From assembly GCF_000429325.1 (NCBI RefSeq), contig NZ_AUBQ01000003.1, forward strand, positions 434,001-498,000: a stretch of 64,000 bases of DNA. Reading direction: 5' to 3'. Below the pieces are notes generated by a model. The model was not told where the DNA came from. It saw nothing but the letters and a program-made list of their open reading frames with translations, and ran no database searches. Source of the DNA: Fundidesulfovibrio putealis DSM 16056. Lineage in GTDB: Bacteria; Desulfobacterota; Desulfovibrionia; Desulfovibrionales; Desulfovibrionaceae. Positions within the stretch are counted from its first letter, which is position 1, and each line of letters starts with the position of its first letter. Shown here piece by piece: positions 17,244 through 26,379 of this stretch. Position numbers and translations under genes: made by a program.

Positions 17244-19058
17244 ATGGCCGTTTTCCTCAAGCTCCTCGGATACCTGCGGCCCTACACGCTGCTGTTCCTG
17301 TTCTGCCTGGCCCTGGTGGGCGTGCAGAGCGGGCTGGAACTTCTGAAGCCCTGGCCCCTGAAACTGGCCGTGGACCAGGTGATCGCGCACAAGCCTCTGG
17401 AATTCTGGGGATTCACCGTATCCCCGGACATGTTCTCGGCCAGCGCGCAGCTGGCCATCGTGGCCATCTCGCTGGTGGCCATCCACTTCCTCTCCGGCTT
17501 CGTGACCCTGGCCAACAACTACCTGACCATCCGCATGGGCCAGGACATGGTGCAGGATTTCCGCTGCGAGCTGTTCGACCACCTCCAGCGCCAGTCCCTG
17601 CTGTTCCACCAGACCCGCCCCACGGGCGATCTGCTCTATCGGCTGATGGGCGATACCTACTCGGTGCAGACACTGCTCATGAACGGGGTGTTCACCACCC
17701 TCACCAGCCTGGTTCTGCTGGCGGGCATGTTCGTGGTGCTCCTGGGCATCGACTGGGAGCTGACCCTCTACGCCATGTCCGTGGTGCCGCTTCTCATCCT
17801 GGCCATCTCCGCCGTCACCAAGAAGATCGGCAACCTGACCTACGAGACCCACATGAAGGAGTCGCAGGTCTATTCCACGGTGGAGAACATCTTCAACTCC
17901 ATCTCCCTGGTGCAGGCCTTCGCCCGCGAAGACGAGGAGCGCAAACGCTTCGTCAGCCAGTCGCAGCACAGCTTCGACCGCAAGCTCTCGCTCTATTCGC
18001 TCCAGACCGCCTACGGATGGGTCATCGGGGCCATCACCGCCGCCGGAACGGCCTACGTGCTCTACGTGGGCGCGCGCCACGTCATGGAGGGGGACCTCAC
18101 CACGGGCGAGCTGCTGATCTTTTTGGGCTATCTGGCCTCGCTGTATACGCCGCTCAACTCCATCGCCAACACCATGGGCGCGATCCGCGGCTCCCTGGCC
18201 CAGGCCCGGCGCGTGCTGGACGTCCTGGCCGAGGACAAGGCCGTGCCCGAGGCCCCGGACGCCAAACCCCTGGAGATCGCCAAGGGGTCCGTCTCCTTTA
18301 AGGGCGTGGGCTTCGGCTACGATCCGGCGCGGCCCGTGCTCACCGACGTGACTTTCTCCTGCCCCGGCGGGTCCACCGTGGCCGTTGTGGGCCAGACCGG
18401 CGCGGGCAAGACCTCGCTCATAAGCCTGCTGCTGCGCTTCTACGATCCGCAGCAGGGCAGCATCACCATCGACGGCCAGGATCTTCGGTCCGTGACGCTG
18501 AAAAGCCTGCGGCAGCAGGTGGCCATCGTGCTTCAGGACACGCACCTCTTCCCCATGAGCGTCCACGACAACATCGCCTATGGCAAGCGCACCGCCACCC
18601 GCGAGGAGGTCATCCACGCCGCCGAGATGGCCAACGCCCATGAGTTCATCATGGCCATGCCCGATGGCTACGACACCAAGCTGGACGAACGCGGCTCCAA
18701 CCTCTCGGGCGGGCAGCGCCAGCGGTTGTCCATCGCGCGGGCGCTCCTGAAGAATGCGCCGCTGCTCATCCTGGACGAGCCGACTTCCGCCCTGGACGCC
18801 GGGACCGAGGCCCTCATCATGGAGAGCCTGGACCGGCTGATGCTGAACCGGACCACCTTCGTCATCGCCCACCGCCTGTCCATGATGCGCCGGGCGGACC
18901 TTATCCTGGTGATAAAGGACAAGAAGGTCTGGGAGATGGGCACGTTCCAGGAGCTTCTGGACAAGGGCGGGGAGTTCGCGCGACTGCATTCGCTTCAGTT
19001 CGCGCCGCTCAAGGAGCGCAAGAAGCCCGTCGAGGACGCGGTCGAGGAAGCGCCGTAG
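17244..19058 (+). CDS. ABC exporter, fused permease and ATPase (MsbA/glucan-exporter type)
   Basis: The 604-residue half-transporter has six membrane helices in residues about 10-320, beginning LKLLGYLRPYTLLFLFCLALV. The ATPase domain contains Walker A GQTGAGKTS (383-391), Q-loop LQDTH, signature LSGGQRQR (487-494), Walker [13 protein letters not shown] and H-loop IAHRLS. Homodimers of this type export lipids, glycans (NdvA/ChvA) or peptides. I chose the ATG at 17244 because an upstream in-frame ATG at 17211 lies directly against a strong hairpin and has no ribosome-binding site; the choice is not certain. Lying between a glycan synthase and a glycosyltransferase, it most likely exports the glycan or its lipid-linked precursor. 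Confidence 0.85.
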   Translation: MAVFLKLLGYLRPYTLLFLFCLALVGVQSGLELLKPWPLKLAVDQVIAHKPLEFWGFTVSPDMFSASAQLAIVAISLVAIHFLSGFVTLANNYLTIRMGQDMVQDFRCELFDHLQRQSLLFHQTRPTGDLLYRLMGDTYSVQTLLMNGVFTTLTSLVLLAGMFVVLLGIDWELTLYAMSVVPLLILAISAVTKKIGNLTYETHMKESQVYSTVENIFNSISLVQAFAREDEERKRFVSQSQHSFDRKLSLYSLQTAYGWVIGAITAAGTAYVLYVGARHVMEGDLTTGELLIFLGYLASLYTPLNSIANTMGAIRGSLAQARRVLDVLAEDKAVPEAPDAKPLEIAKGSVSFKGVGFGYDPARPVLTDVTFSCPGGSTVAVVGQTGAGKTSLISLLLRFYDPQQGSITIDGQDLRSVTLKSLRQQVAIVLQDTHLFPMSVHDNIAYGKRTATREEVIHAAEMANAHEFIMAMPDGYDTKLDERGSNLSGGQRQRLSIARALLKNAPLLILDEPTSALDAGTEALIMESLDRLMLNRTTFVIAHRLSMMRRADLILVIKDKKVWEMGTFQELLDKGGEFARLHSLQFAPLKERKKPVEDAVEEAP

Positions 19059-19161
19059 GACCGCAGTGGAGCGCACCATGGGTACTCTTGAGAGCCTTTC
19101 GGGACGCAGTTCGGGACGCGCCTCCAGGCACGCGCCTGGAATACCATCGGAGGCCACAGCG

Positions 19162-19872
19162 GTGAACATTCATGGAAGAGCCTCCGGCAGCCTTGCGTCC
19201 ATGGGCGTCTGCCGCGCCGTCTTCTCCGGTCCGGTCCGGGCAGCCGCCCTGCTTGTGCTGCTGGCCGTGGCGTCAGCCCTCACCGGCTGCGGCCCCATGG
19301 CCAGCATGGCAGGCCCCACCTACACCATGCACGTGGACGCCTACGCCGAGTCCGTCCCCTACGGGAGGCGCTTCTACATCCTGCCCGGCATCATGGAGAC
19401 CAAGTCCGACGACGCCGAGTTCAAGGCCGTGGCCGCGCGTCTGTCCGGAGCCCTGGTGGCCAAGGGCTACACGCATGCGTCCAGCCTCGCCGAGGCGGAT
19501 CTGGGCCTGTATCTGGTCTACCGCGTGCGCGAGGACGGCCGCTCACAGTTCGACACCTTCTCCCAGCGCGCCATGGGGCCGACCCCGAGGCCGTTCTTCG
19601 TGTTGACCTATATCCGCGAGGTCTCCCTGGAGGCCGTGGACATGGCCCGCTTCGCCCGAAACGACCCCAGGCACGTGGTCTGGAAGATCAACATCGTCAG
19701 CAAAGGCCCCACCAGCGACCTGCAAAAGGCCATGCCCGCCCTGGCGGCGGCCATCGCCGAATACGCCGGAACCAGCGGCGAGTCATACGTGGAAGTGGAC
19801 GGCGCCGGAAACATCCGGCCTTTCAAGCCGTCTCGTCCCGCCATCCCGGATCCACCCCTTCCGAGGCTCTAG
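19162..19872 (+). CDS. Lipoprotein, DUF4136-like
   Basis: The mature lipoprotein would begin at C43 of the lipobox LTGC, after a long basic leader and a hydrophobic AAALLVLLAVASA core. The body resembles DUF4136 lipoproteins: YGRRFYILPG, then AARLSGALVAKGY and EADLGLYLVYRV, closing with a VVWKINIVSKG strand. The start is a GTG at 19162 with GGAGG eight bases upstream; an ATG at 19066 is open but unsupported, and an ATG at 19201 lacks a ribosome site. Its place between exporter and glycosyltransferase suggests a periplasmic or outer-membrane accessory role in glycan export. Length is 236 residues. Confidence 0.7.
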   Translation: MNIHGRASGSLASMGVCRAVFSGPVRAAALLVLLAVASALTGCGPMASMAGPTYTMHVDAYAESVPYGRRFYILPGIMETKSDDAEFKAVAARLSGALVAKGYTHASSLAEADLGLYLVYRVREDGRSQFDTFSQRAMGPTPRPFFVLTYIREVSLEAVDMARFARNDPRHVVWKINIVSKGPTSDLQKAMPALAAAIAEYAGTSGESYVEVDGAGNIRPFKPSRPAIPDPPLPRL

Positions 19873-19875
19873 CAC

Positions 19876-21057
19876 ATGAAAAAGCGCACCATCATCGTAT
19901 CAGGACTGGCCTGCACCTATCCCCTGGGCGGCGTCGCCTGGGACTACATCCAGTACCTGCACGGCTTCCACAAGCTCGGGCACGACGTGTACTATCTCGA
20001 GGACACGGGCGGCTGGGCCTACGACCCCTTCAACGTGACTTTCACGGAAGATTATTCGTATCATATCAAATATCTGACTGATTACCTGAGCGCGCTGCAC
20101 CCTGATCTGGCCAAGCGCTTCTGCGTGCGCGACCCCGGCGACAACTTTCACGGCTTGAGCCAGGAGCAGTTGGCGGACGTGGTCAAGCGCGCCGACGTGG
20201 TGTTCAACATCTCCACCACCTTGTGGATGCGCGAGGAGTATCAGTCCATCCCGGTGAAGGTGCTGATCGACTCCGACCCCATGTACACCCAGGCGGGCAT
20301 CCCGGACTATCTGGCAGGCACGGCCAACGAAAAAGACGTCAAGAACATCGACCACATGAAGATGCACGACCGCTTCTTCAGCTTCGCCGAGAACTTCGGC
20401 AAGGAAGGCTGCATCATCCCCAAGGGCGTGTTCGACTGGCAGCCCACCCGCCAGCCCATCGTGCTGGAGTGCTGGGACGCGCCGCGCAGGCCCGCCGGGA
20501 ACGCCTTCACCACGGTGCTCTCCTGGCAGCCCAAGGAGTCCGGCCCGGTGATCGGCGGCGTGCAGTACGGCGGCAAGAACATGGAGTTCGCCAAGTTCAT
20601 CGATCTGCCCAGCAAGACCGGGGCCACCTTGGAGTTGGCTTTGGGGCAGGGCAGGCCCCCGCGCGAGATGCTGGAGGAGAAAGGCTGGAAGCTGGAGGAC
20701 GGCTTCGCCAAGTCCACCACGCCCTGGTTGTATCGCGATTACATTTGGGACTCGTTTGCCGAGTTCAGCATGGCCAAGAACGCGTACGTCGCCTCCAGGA
20801 GCGGCTGGTTCTCCTGCCGTAGCGCCTGTTATCTGGCGGCGGGGCGGCCCTGCGTGGTGCAGGACACCGGATTCAGTGGGTTCATGCCGGTGGGAGAGGG
20901 CGTGCTTGCCTTCTCGACTGAGGAAGAAGCGCTGGCCGGGATCGAAGCGGTGCGGGGCGACTGGGACAAGCACTCGCGTGCCGCCCGGAAGTTCGCGGAG
21001 CAGTGGTTCGATTCCGATGTGGTGCTCGGCAAGCTGCTGAAAGAGGCGACGGAGTAG
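19876..21057 (+). CDS. GT-B-type glycosyltransferase
   Basis: The 393-residue cytoplasmic protein starts only 3 bp after the preceding stop. The N-terminus (RTIIVSGLACTYPLGGVAWDYIQYLHGFHKLGHDVYYLED) resembles the acceptor half of GT-B enzymes, with a Gly-rich loop and a G-H-D-V strand. The C-terminal half contains ASRSGWFSCRSACYLAAGRPCVVQDTGFSGFMPVGEGVLAFST, the donor-binding pattern in which a glycosyltransferase searches for G-W-F-S-x-R-x-x-C-Y-L-A-A-G-x-P. It is expected to add a sugar to the glycan or its primer. No specific family number can be assigned by eye. Confidence 0.75.
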   Translation: MKKRTIIVSGLACTYPLGGVAWDYIQYLHGFHKLGHDVYYLEDTGGWAYDPFNVTFTEDYSYHIKYLTDYLSALHPDLAKRFCVRDPGDNFHGLSQEQLADVVKRADVVFNISTTLWMREEYQSIPVKVLIDSDPMYTQAGIPDYLAGTANEKDVKNIDHMKMHDRFFSFAENFGKEGCIIPKGVFDWQPTRQPIVLECWDAPRRPAGNAFTTVLSWQPKESGPVIGGVQYGGKNMEFAKFIDLPSKTGATLELALGQGRPPREMLEEKGWKLEDGFAKSTTPWLYRDYIWDSFAEFSMAKNAYVASRSGWFSCRSACYLAAGRPCVVQDTGFSGFMPVGEGVLAFSTEEEALAGIEAVRGDWDKHSRAARKFAEQWFDSDVVLGKLLKEATE

Positions 21058-21425
21058 GGCGCTGCTTTTGGCGGGGATGGGCCGGGGCTGGGCAAGCGTG
21101 GGCCGCAGGGTGCGGCGCGCTCCGTCGAGCCCCGTCCGGTCGCGTGACGCAAACATTACTCGCTCGAAGACTCGCTGCGAGTTTGCGCCCCGCGCCCTCC
21201 CGGCGCTCACCGGTTCGCGCCACACCCTGCGGCTTGGGCCGAAGTGAAGCGGGAAAACGGATTCCGGGGCCAGCGGGCGAGGCCATGGGACGGCTTGAAG
21301 TGGCGAAGCCGGTATGGGTTTCCAAAGCCCGTGGGTGCTTGGGCCCTTTGGCCGCCGGAGGCTTCTTCTCCACTGAATTCACTTGAGCCGAATGACAATA
21401 CTTTAAGAGAACAAAGAGCCTTTCC
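21058..21425 (+). other. 368-bp gap within the glycan locus with a degenerate repeat copy
   Basis: No gene is seen here. The right half (21303-21362) is a decayed copy of the dispersed repeat: GCGAAGCC, then TTCCAAAG, then CCTTTGGCCGCCGGAGGC. The left half is GC-rich without recognised motifs. The gap may end the first transcript, leaving the glycosidase and galE as a second unit; no sigma-54 or convincing sigma-70 site was found for it. Confidence 0.5.
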
Positions 21426-23348
21426 GTGAATAATAGACGTGTCAGAGTCGAGAAATGGGGACTTGTTGTTTCCGTCGCGCTGCTGGCGGCGTTGCTGATC
21501 CCGGCGCTGTCCCACGCGCGTGGCTGGTCCACCACTGAACAGAACGGCGTGCGCTGGCTGGTTGGCCCGGACGGCGGCAAATTCTTCTCCATTGGAACGA
21601 ATAATACCAGCGGCGGCGAGAACGACGCCAAGTCCAAGGCTGCTCAGGGCTATTACTGGCAGCGGTTCTACCCCAGCATGGAAGCCTGGGGAAAAGAGAC
21701 CCAGGAGCGGCTTGCGGCGTGGGGATTCAACACCGCAGGGGGCTGGTCCGACCCGTCCGGGGTCATGAGCTTCCCGATCATCCCGGAGATCGACCTGGGG
21801 CGCAACTCCAAGCTCCACTGGTACGACATCTTCGACCCCTCCATGCAGGAAAATGCCGACGAAATCGCCCGCGAGATCGTGGCCAAGTACAAGGACAACC
21901 CCCGCGTGCTGGGCTACTTCACCGACAACGAAGTGGGGTGGTGGAACTCGCCGCTGTTCCTGTGGCACCTGGAGCGCGGCTGGGCGTTTTCGTCCAAGCG
22001 GGTGCTGTGGCAGCTGCTGTATGATCGGTATGAAGGGAAGTGGGATCGGCTGTTGAAAGACTTCGTCCCTGCAGCCGGGTTCGACTCGTTCGAGAAACTG
22101 AAAGACGACGGCGCGGCGCTGAAGCTGCGCCCCGGCGGGCAGGGCATCAAGGCCATCGGCGCGTTCACCCGCCTGATCGCGGGCCGCTACTACGAGCTGG
22201 CCTACCGGGCCATGCGCAAGGCCGACCCCAAGGCCCTGGTGATCGGCGACCGCCTGCCGCTTTATTACAACCAGGACGCGGTGCTGGCACAGCGCGGCTT
22301 CGTGGACGTGCTCTCCACAAACTACAACGTGGACTGCGAGGACGGCTGGGTCGCCCCGTACTACTTCGAGGGCCTTCGCGAACTCTCGCCCGCGCCGGTG
22401 CTCATCTCCGAGTACTTCTTCGCCGCCGAGGAGAACCGCAGCGGCAACGCCAACAACGGCCACCTCATGCACGTGAAGACCCAGGAGCAGCGCACCAGGG
22501 GAGCCACTGCGGCCATGCGCAACTTCGCCTCGTTTCCCAACGTGGCGGGCGTGCATTGGTTCCAGTATTTCGACGAGCCCACCGGCGGGCGCAGCGACGG
22601 CGAGGACTTCAACATGGGCCTCGTGGACATCCACAACAAGCCCTATGAGCTGCTCACCGAGGCGTTCGCCAAGCTGAACCCGACCGTCGCGGGCATTCAT
22701 GCGGCCAGCCGCTGGACGGGGAAGCGGGACGCAGACGCGAAACCCGTGATCTTGCGCGCAGCTGCTGGCAAGAGCGTGGCCGACGGCTCGCTCCAGGATT
22801 GGGTGGACAAGGTCGGCACGCGCCTGACAGGGTTCAGCGCTCCCAAACCCTACATGCCCTTTGGCGACATCCACCTGAGCTGGGACGAGAAGGGACTCTA
22901 CTTCTTCAACATCGGCCAGAACTACGTGGACCTGGCGCTTCTCGACTATCAGGGCGAGTTTCCCTTGTCCGAGACGTACCAAATCCATATAACCGTGGAC
23001 GCTGGCGGCGGACCGCACTCTTTCGGGGTGCATCTGGCCCCCAGGCCGCACAGCGTCTGGCCGGGGCGCTTCGAGATAGCGCCGCAGCTGTGGCGCTACG
23101 AGAACGGCGCGCCGGTGGAGCGCATCGAGGCTGCTGGCCTGCTCAAGGCCCTGGACAAGCCCCTGCCGCACATCCAGGTGGAAGGGCTTCTGCCCGCCGG
23201 GCTCCTGGGCGTGGACGCCCTGAAGCCGGGGCAGGAAGTGGCTTTGACCATCGAAGTGACGAATTTCTATCGAGAACTGACCATGGTCTGGCACGGGCGC
23301 ACTGCCGTGCTCGGGCAGGCCGTGGACAACGCGGGAGCCACGCAATGA
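21426..23348 (+). CDS. Exported agarase-like glycoside hydrolase with CBM9-like tail
   Basis: The 640-residue protein has a signal peptide (hydrophobic core residues about 12-28, likely cut after SHA). Residues about 35-420 form a TIM barrel similar to beta-agarases and GH42-like enzymes. Candidate catalytic glutamates are E169 in TDNEVGWWN and E329 in LISEYFFAAEE. Residues about 450-620 look like a CBM9/DOMON-type sandwich, opening DGSLQDW and continuing IHLSWDEKGLYFF. The start is GTG at 21426. galE follows with an ATGA overlap. Located in a biosynthetic locus, it more likely trims or releases the exported glycan than digests algal agar; that is inference. Confidence 0.75.
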   Translation: MNNRRVRVEKWGLVVSVALLAALLIPALSHARGWSTTEQNGVRWLVGPDGGKFFSIGTNNTSGGENDAKSKAAQGYYWQRFYPSMEAWGKETQERLAAWGFNTAGGWSDPSGVMSFPIIPEIDLGRNSKLHWYDIFDPSMQENADEIAREIVAKYKDNPRVLGYFTDNEVGWWNSPLFLWHLERGWAFSSKRVLWQLLYDRYEGKWDRLLKDFVPAAGFDSFEKLKDDGAALKLRPGGQGIKAIGAFTRLIAGRYYELAYRAMRKADPKALVIGDRLPLYYNQDAVLAQRGFVDVLSTNYNVDCEDGWVAPYYFEGLRELSPAPVLISEYFFAAEENRSGNANNGHLMHVKTQEQRTRGATAAMRNFASFPNVAGVHWFQYFDEPTGGRSDGEDFNMGLVDIHNKPYELLTEAFAKLNPTVAGIHAASRWTGKRDADAKPVILRAAAGKSVADGSLQDWVDKVGTRLTGFSAPKPYMPFGDIHLSWDEKGLYFFNIGQNYVDLALLDYQGEFPLSETYQIHITVDAGGGPHSFGVHLAPRPHSVWPGRFEIAPQLWRYENGAPVERIEAAGLLKALDKPLPHIQVEGLLPAGLLGVDALKPGQEVALTIEVTNFYRELTMVWHGRTAVLGQAVDNAGATQ

Positions 23349-24322
23349 AAGGCAACATCCTGGTGACGGGCGGCGCGGGCTACATCGGCTCGCACACCTG
23401 CAAGGCCCTCAAGCAGGCCGGATACCAGCCCATCACCTTCGACAACATGGTCTACGGCCACGAGTGGGCCGTGAAATGGGGACCGCTCATCAAGGGCGAC
23501 ATCCTGGACGGAGAGGCCCTGGACGCGGTGTTCAAGCAGTATGAGCCCCTGGCCGTGCTGCACTTCGCGGCCTTCGCCTACGTGGGCGAGTCCGTGACCG
23601 ATCCGGAGAAGTACTACCGCAACAACGTGGTGGGGACGCTCTCGCTTCTGTCCGCCATGCGCCGGGGCAAGTGCAAGAACATCGTGTTCTCCAGCACCTG
23701 CGCCACCTACGGCGTTCCCACGGAGCTTCCGCTGCGCGAGGATCACCCGCAGAAGCCCATCAATCCTTACGGCTGGACCAAGCTCATGATGGAGCAGACC
23801 CTCCAGGACTTCGACACGGCCTACGGCATCCGCCACGCCGCGCTCAGGTACTTCAACGCCGCCGGGGCCGACCCCGACTGCGAGATCGGCGAAGAGCACG
23901 ACCCCGAGACGCATCTGATCCCGCTGGTCATCGCGGCCACCCAGGGCAAGCGCGGCCATGTTGAGATCTATGGCACCGACTACGACACCCCGGACGGCAC
24001 CTGCATCCGCGACTACATCCACGTGACCGATCTAGCCGTGGCCCACATCCAGGCCCTGGAGTACCTCCAGGACAAAGACGAAAGCCTGATCGTGAACCTG
24101 GGCACCGGCAACGGACAGACCGTGCGCGAGGTCATCCGGGCGGTTGAGAAGGTGTCCGGCAAGACGACGCCCGTGAAGGAAGGCCCGCGCCGCCCCGGCG
24201 ACCCGCCGGGACTCTACGCCTACGCGGACAAGGCCTACTCGCTGCTTGGCTGGAAGCCCCGCTACGGCGACATCGAGACCATCGTGGACACTGCCTGGAA
24301 GTGGCACGAGAAGAACAAGTAG
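23345..24322 (+). CDS. galE: UDP-glucose 4-epimerase
   Basis: GalE interconverts UDP-glucose and UDP-galactose with tightly bound NAD. The 325-residue protein begins with the Rossmann motif GGAGYIGSH (9-17) and has the catalytic Y142-x3-K146 in NPYGWTK. Family segments LHFAAFAYVGESV, LRYFNAAGADP, RDYIHVTDLA and GTGNGQTVREVI are all present. The ATG overlaps the glycosidase stop (ATGA), so translation is coupled. Its presence implies a galactose donor for the glycan made by this locus, although epimerases of this family may also act on other UDP-sugars. Confidence 0.93.
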   Translation: MKGNILVTGGAGYIGSHTCKALKQAGYQPITFDNMVYGHEWAVKWGPLIKGDILDGEALDAVFKQYEPLAVLHFAAFAYVGESVTDPEKYYRNNVVGTLSLLSAMRRGKCKNIVFSSTCATYGVPTELPLREDHPQKPINPYGWTKLMMEQTLQDFDTAYGIRHAALRYFNAAGADPDCEIGEEHDPETHLIPLVIAATQGKRGHVEIYGTDYDTPDGTCIRDYIHVTDLAVAHIQALEYLQDKDESLIVNLGTGNGQTVREVIRAVEKVSGKTTPVKEGPRRPGDPPGLYAYADKAYSLLGWKPRYGDIETIVDTAWKWHEKNK

Positions 24323-24335
24323 CACCTGCGCAGTC

Positions 24336-24374
24336 TGTGCCGGGTTTGCATCGTCGTTCGACGCACCCGGCACA
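24336..24374 (+). terminator. Hairpin ending the glycan locus
   Basis: TGTGCCGGGT (24336-24345) pairs with ACCCGGCACA (24365-24374), with an inner CGTCG/CGACG stem. There is no T-run. A second, weaker hairpin AGGCCC/GGGCCT lies at 24425-24442. Together they separate galE from the AT-rich genes. Confidence 0.55.
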
Positions 24375-24539
24375 CGACTGAATCAAACGGCGTGGTGCGC
24401 GGCAAGCGCCAGCAATATCAAGAAAGGCCCTTTCGAGGGCCTGAGGTTTGATAGAGTTGCCGACGACCTGTTCGTATCTGTAGGCCGGAGGAACTGGCCC
24501 TCAAATAATGCCCGTCACAAAGGGGTCGGCACAAGTCAT

Positions 24540-26378
24540 ATGAGCCGTTTATTAGTTACCCTCGCTGTCGTTGTGGGGGCGTGTTTGCGTTTTTACGCAC
24601 TTGGAACTCCTTCAATGTGGTGGGATGAGGTTCTTGTTCCGCTCACATCCCGGCATTCACTTGAGTACATTCTAGATTTTTGCCGTTATTGCGAAATACA
24701 CCCTCCTTTGTTTTATATTATTACAAAAGGAGTGTTGATTTTTGGAGAGTCTGAGTTTGCTCTTCGATTCCTGCCTGCGCTCTTTGGCGTTGCTTCCATT
24801 TATTTGGCATACATTGTTGTAACAAAATATGCAGGGCAAGTTGCTGGATCGCTGGCATCTGTTATGCTCGCAGTCGATCCGTTTGCTGTTTCTGTTTCTC
24901 GTCAAGTCAGGCCGTATACATTGGTGATATGTTTGTGTTTTGTTAGCTTATATTACTTGAAGAATTATTTGGATGATAGAAGGCTGAGGAGTGCTGTTCA
25001 GCTTGCGCTCGCAAATTGTGCGTTAATATTTCTGCATTATACATCTGTGCTTTTTGTTGCAGCAGAATGCGCTGTGGTTGTTGTGGTGAGTCTGGCGTTT
25101 CGTCGGCCTGTAATGTCGAAGCAAAACGCCGTGCTTGCGTTGATGACGCTTGTCGCTGTCGTTGGTATGTCCTACTTTGCTGTCCCATATTTTCAGTCAC
25201 ACAGGGGGATCGTTAATTCGGCAACTCATTGGGATATTGTGGTGTCGTTTTCGAGAAACTCTGTTGCTGCCCTTCTTGGTGGTTTCTATTTTTCGCCCGT
25301 CCCTCTTGTCGTGGCGTATTCTCTGGGGTTGTTTGCTCTTCTAAAGCGGGATGTGGCTAGTTTTGTTGTGGGTTTGTCAGTTCCGTTATTCACACTGGTT
25401 GCTCTTTTGACTATGAAGTATGGGTCGTTCTTTAATCCATGGCACCTTAGTTTTTTGCTTCCGACATATTTGGTGGTCCTTACGTCGGCCTTTTGTTGGA
25501 AGGTTGTTTCACGAAAGTATCAATATGTACTTGGCTTGCTATTTTTAGTATTTCTGTACAGTGGGGTCTCTTCACTCTTGGTGGGGAAGTATGATTTGCG
25601 AGGTACAGGGGGAATTGTGAAGGAAGAGGTCGCTGTGTTGCGAGATCCTTCTTTTTATGGTCAAGTTGTTTACGCAGAACCGTCTCAGCTAAATGTTCTT
25701 TCTTGGCACTTGTCTCGTGAAAAAGTCTATAACGCCTTTTCTGCGCCAAGAGTGGAGCCGTTGAAGTTGTTCAATATATATTTCGCAGCTGATGAAAAGC
25801 GCTTCCAGGAGGCAACTGTTAAGGATGAAGATTTGCATGCTGTGGCGGGTGAAGTGCGCAGGGTGCATGTTGTCGAAAATACCAACCTTTATTCTTGGAA
25901 TAACCTCCGCCCTCACGGAGTGGCTTTTACGCATCTTCCCTTTGAGGATCATGTGCCAATGACAATATCAGGGTTTACTCGTTCTGTTTATAGCAGTACT
26001 GATCTGGCTCTGATGTCCAATTCTCTTGTCCCGGTGTTTCACGGTTTGCCGGGTTCGTTTGAAAGCTTGATTTTGAATGATTCAGGGGTGGTTTCTCCAC
26101 AGGTTGTAACTTTGATATTTCAATATTCTAATCGGAGCAGGAATAGTCAAATTACATTTGAGGTTTGGTTTGATGATGAAGTGGAGCATCACTATAAGAC
26201 AAGTATTGGGCCTGATGTTCAAGAAGACATTGCATTTGTCATCGATAGGAACAAGTATTATAGTAAAATTCATGTCCGCGTTGCATTGAGTCTTAACGAT
26301 ATTTCACCTGCATATGCTGGTGGAAATCAGGAAACTTTGCAATTCAAGTCTTTCGATGTTTATGTTAGGGAAAAATAA
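24540..26378 (+). CDS. PMT/ArnT-like polyprenyl-phosphate glycosyltransferase, AT-rich
   Basis: The 612-residue protein has about ten hydrophobic helices in residues 1-400. It carries the first-loop signature of dolichyl/polyprenyl-phosphate-sugar transferases: TPSMWWDEVLVP with the acidic pair WDE, followed by EIHPPLFYIITKG, a pattern of the PMT_2/GT39-GT83 group. The last 200 residues form a periplasmic domain that seems beta-rich. Codons are AT-rich and unlike all neighbours, a sign of recent transfer. The ATG at 24540 is chosen by the start of homology-like sequence; upstream frame is GC-rich noise. It likely transfers a sugar from a lipid carrier in the periplasm; the acceptor is unknown. 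Confidence 0.75.
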   Translation: MSRLLVTLAVVVGACLRFYALGTPSMWWDEVLVPLTSRHSLEYILDFCRYCEIHPPLFYIITKGVLIFGESEFALRFLPALFGVASIYLAYIVVTKYAGQVAGSLASVMLAVDPFAVSVSRQVRPYTLVICLCFVSLYYLKNYLDDRRLRSAVQLALANCALIFLHYTSVLFVAAECAVVVVVSLAFRRPVMSKQNAVLALMTLVAVVGMSYFAVPYFQSHRGIVNSATHWDIVVSFSRNSVAALLGGFYFSPVPLVVAYSLGLFALLKRDVASFVVGLSVPLFTLVALLTMKYGSFFNPWHLSFLLPTYLVVLTSAFCWKVVSRKYQYVLGLLFLVFLYSGVSSLLVGKYDLRGTGGIVKEEVAVLRDPSFYGQVVYAEPSQLNVLSWHLSREKVYNAFSAPRVEPLKLFNIYFAADEKRFQEATVKDEDLHAVAGEVRRVHVVENTNLYSWNNLRPHGVAFTHLPFEDHVPMTISGFTRSVYSSTDLALMSNSLVPVFHGLPGSFESLILNDSGVVSPQVVTLIFQYSNRSRNSQITFEVWFDDEVEHHYKTSIGPDVQEDIAFVIDRNKYYSKIHVRVALSLNDISPAYAGGNQETLQFKSFDVYVREK

Positions 26379-26379
26379 G

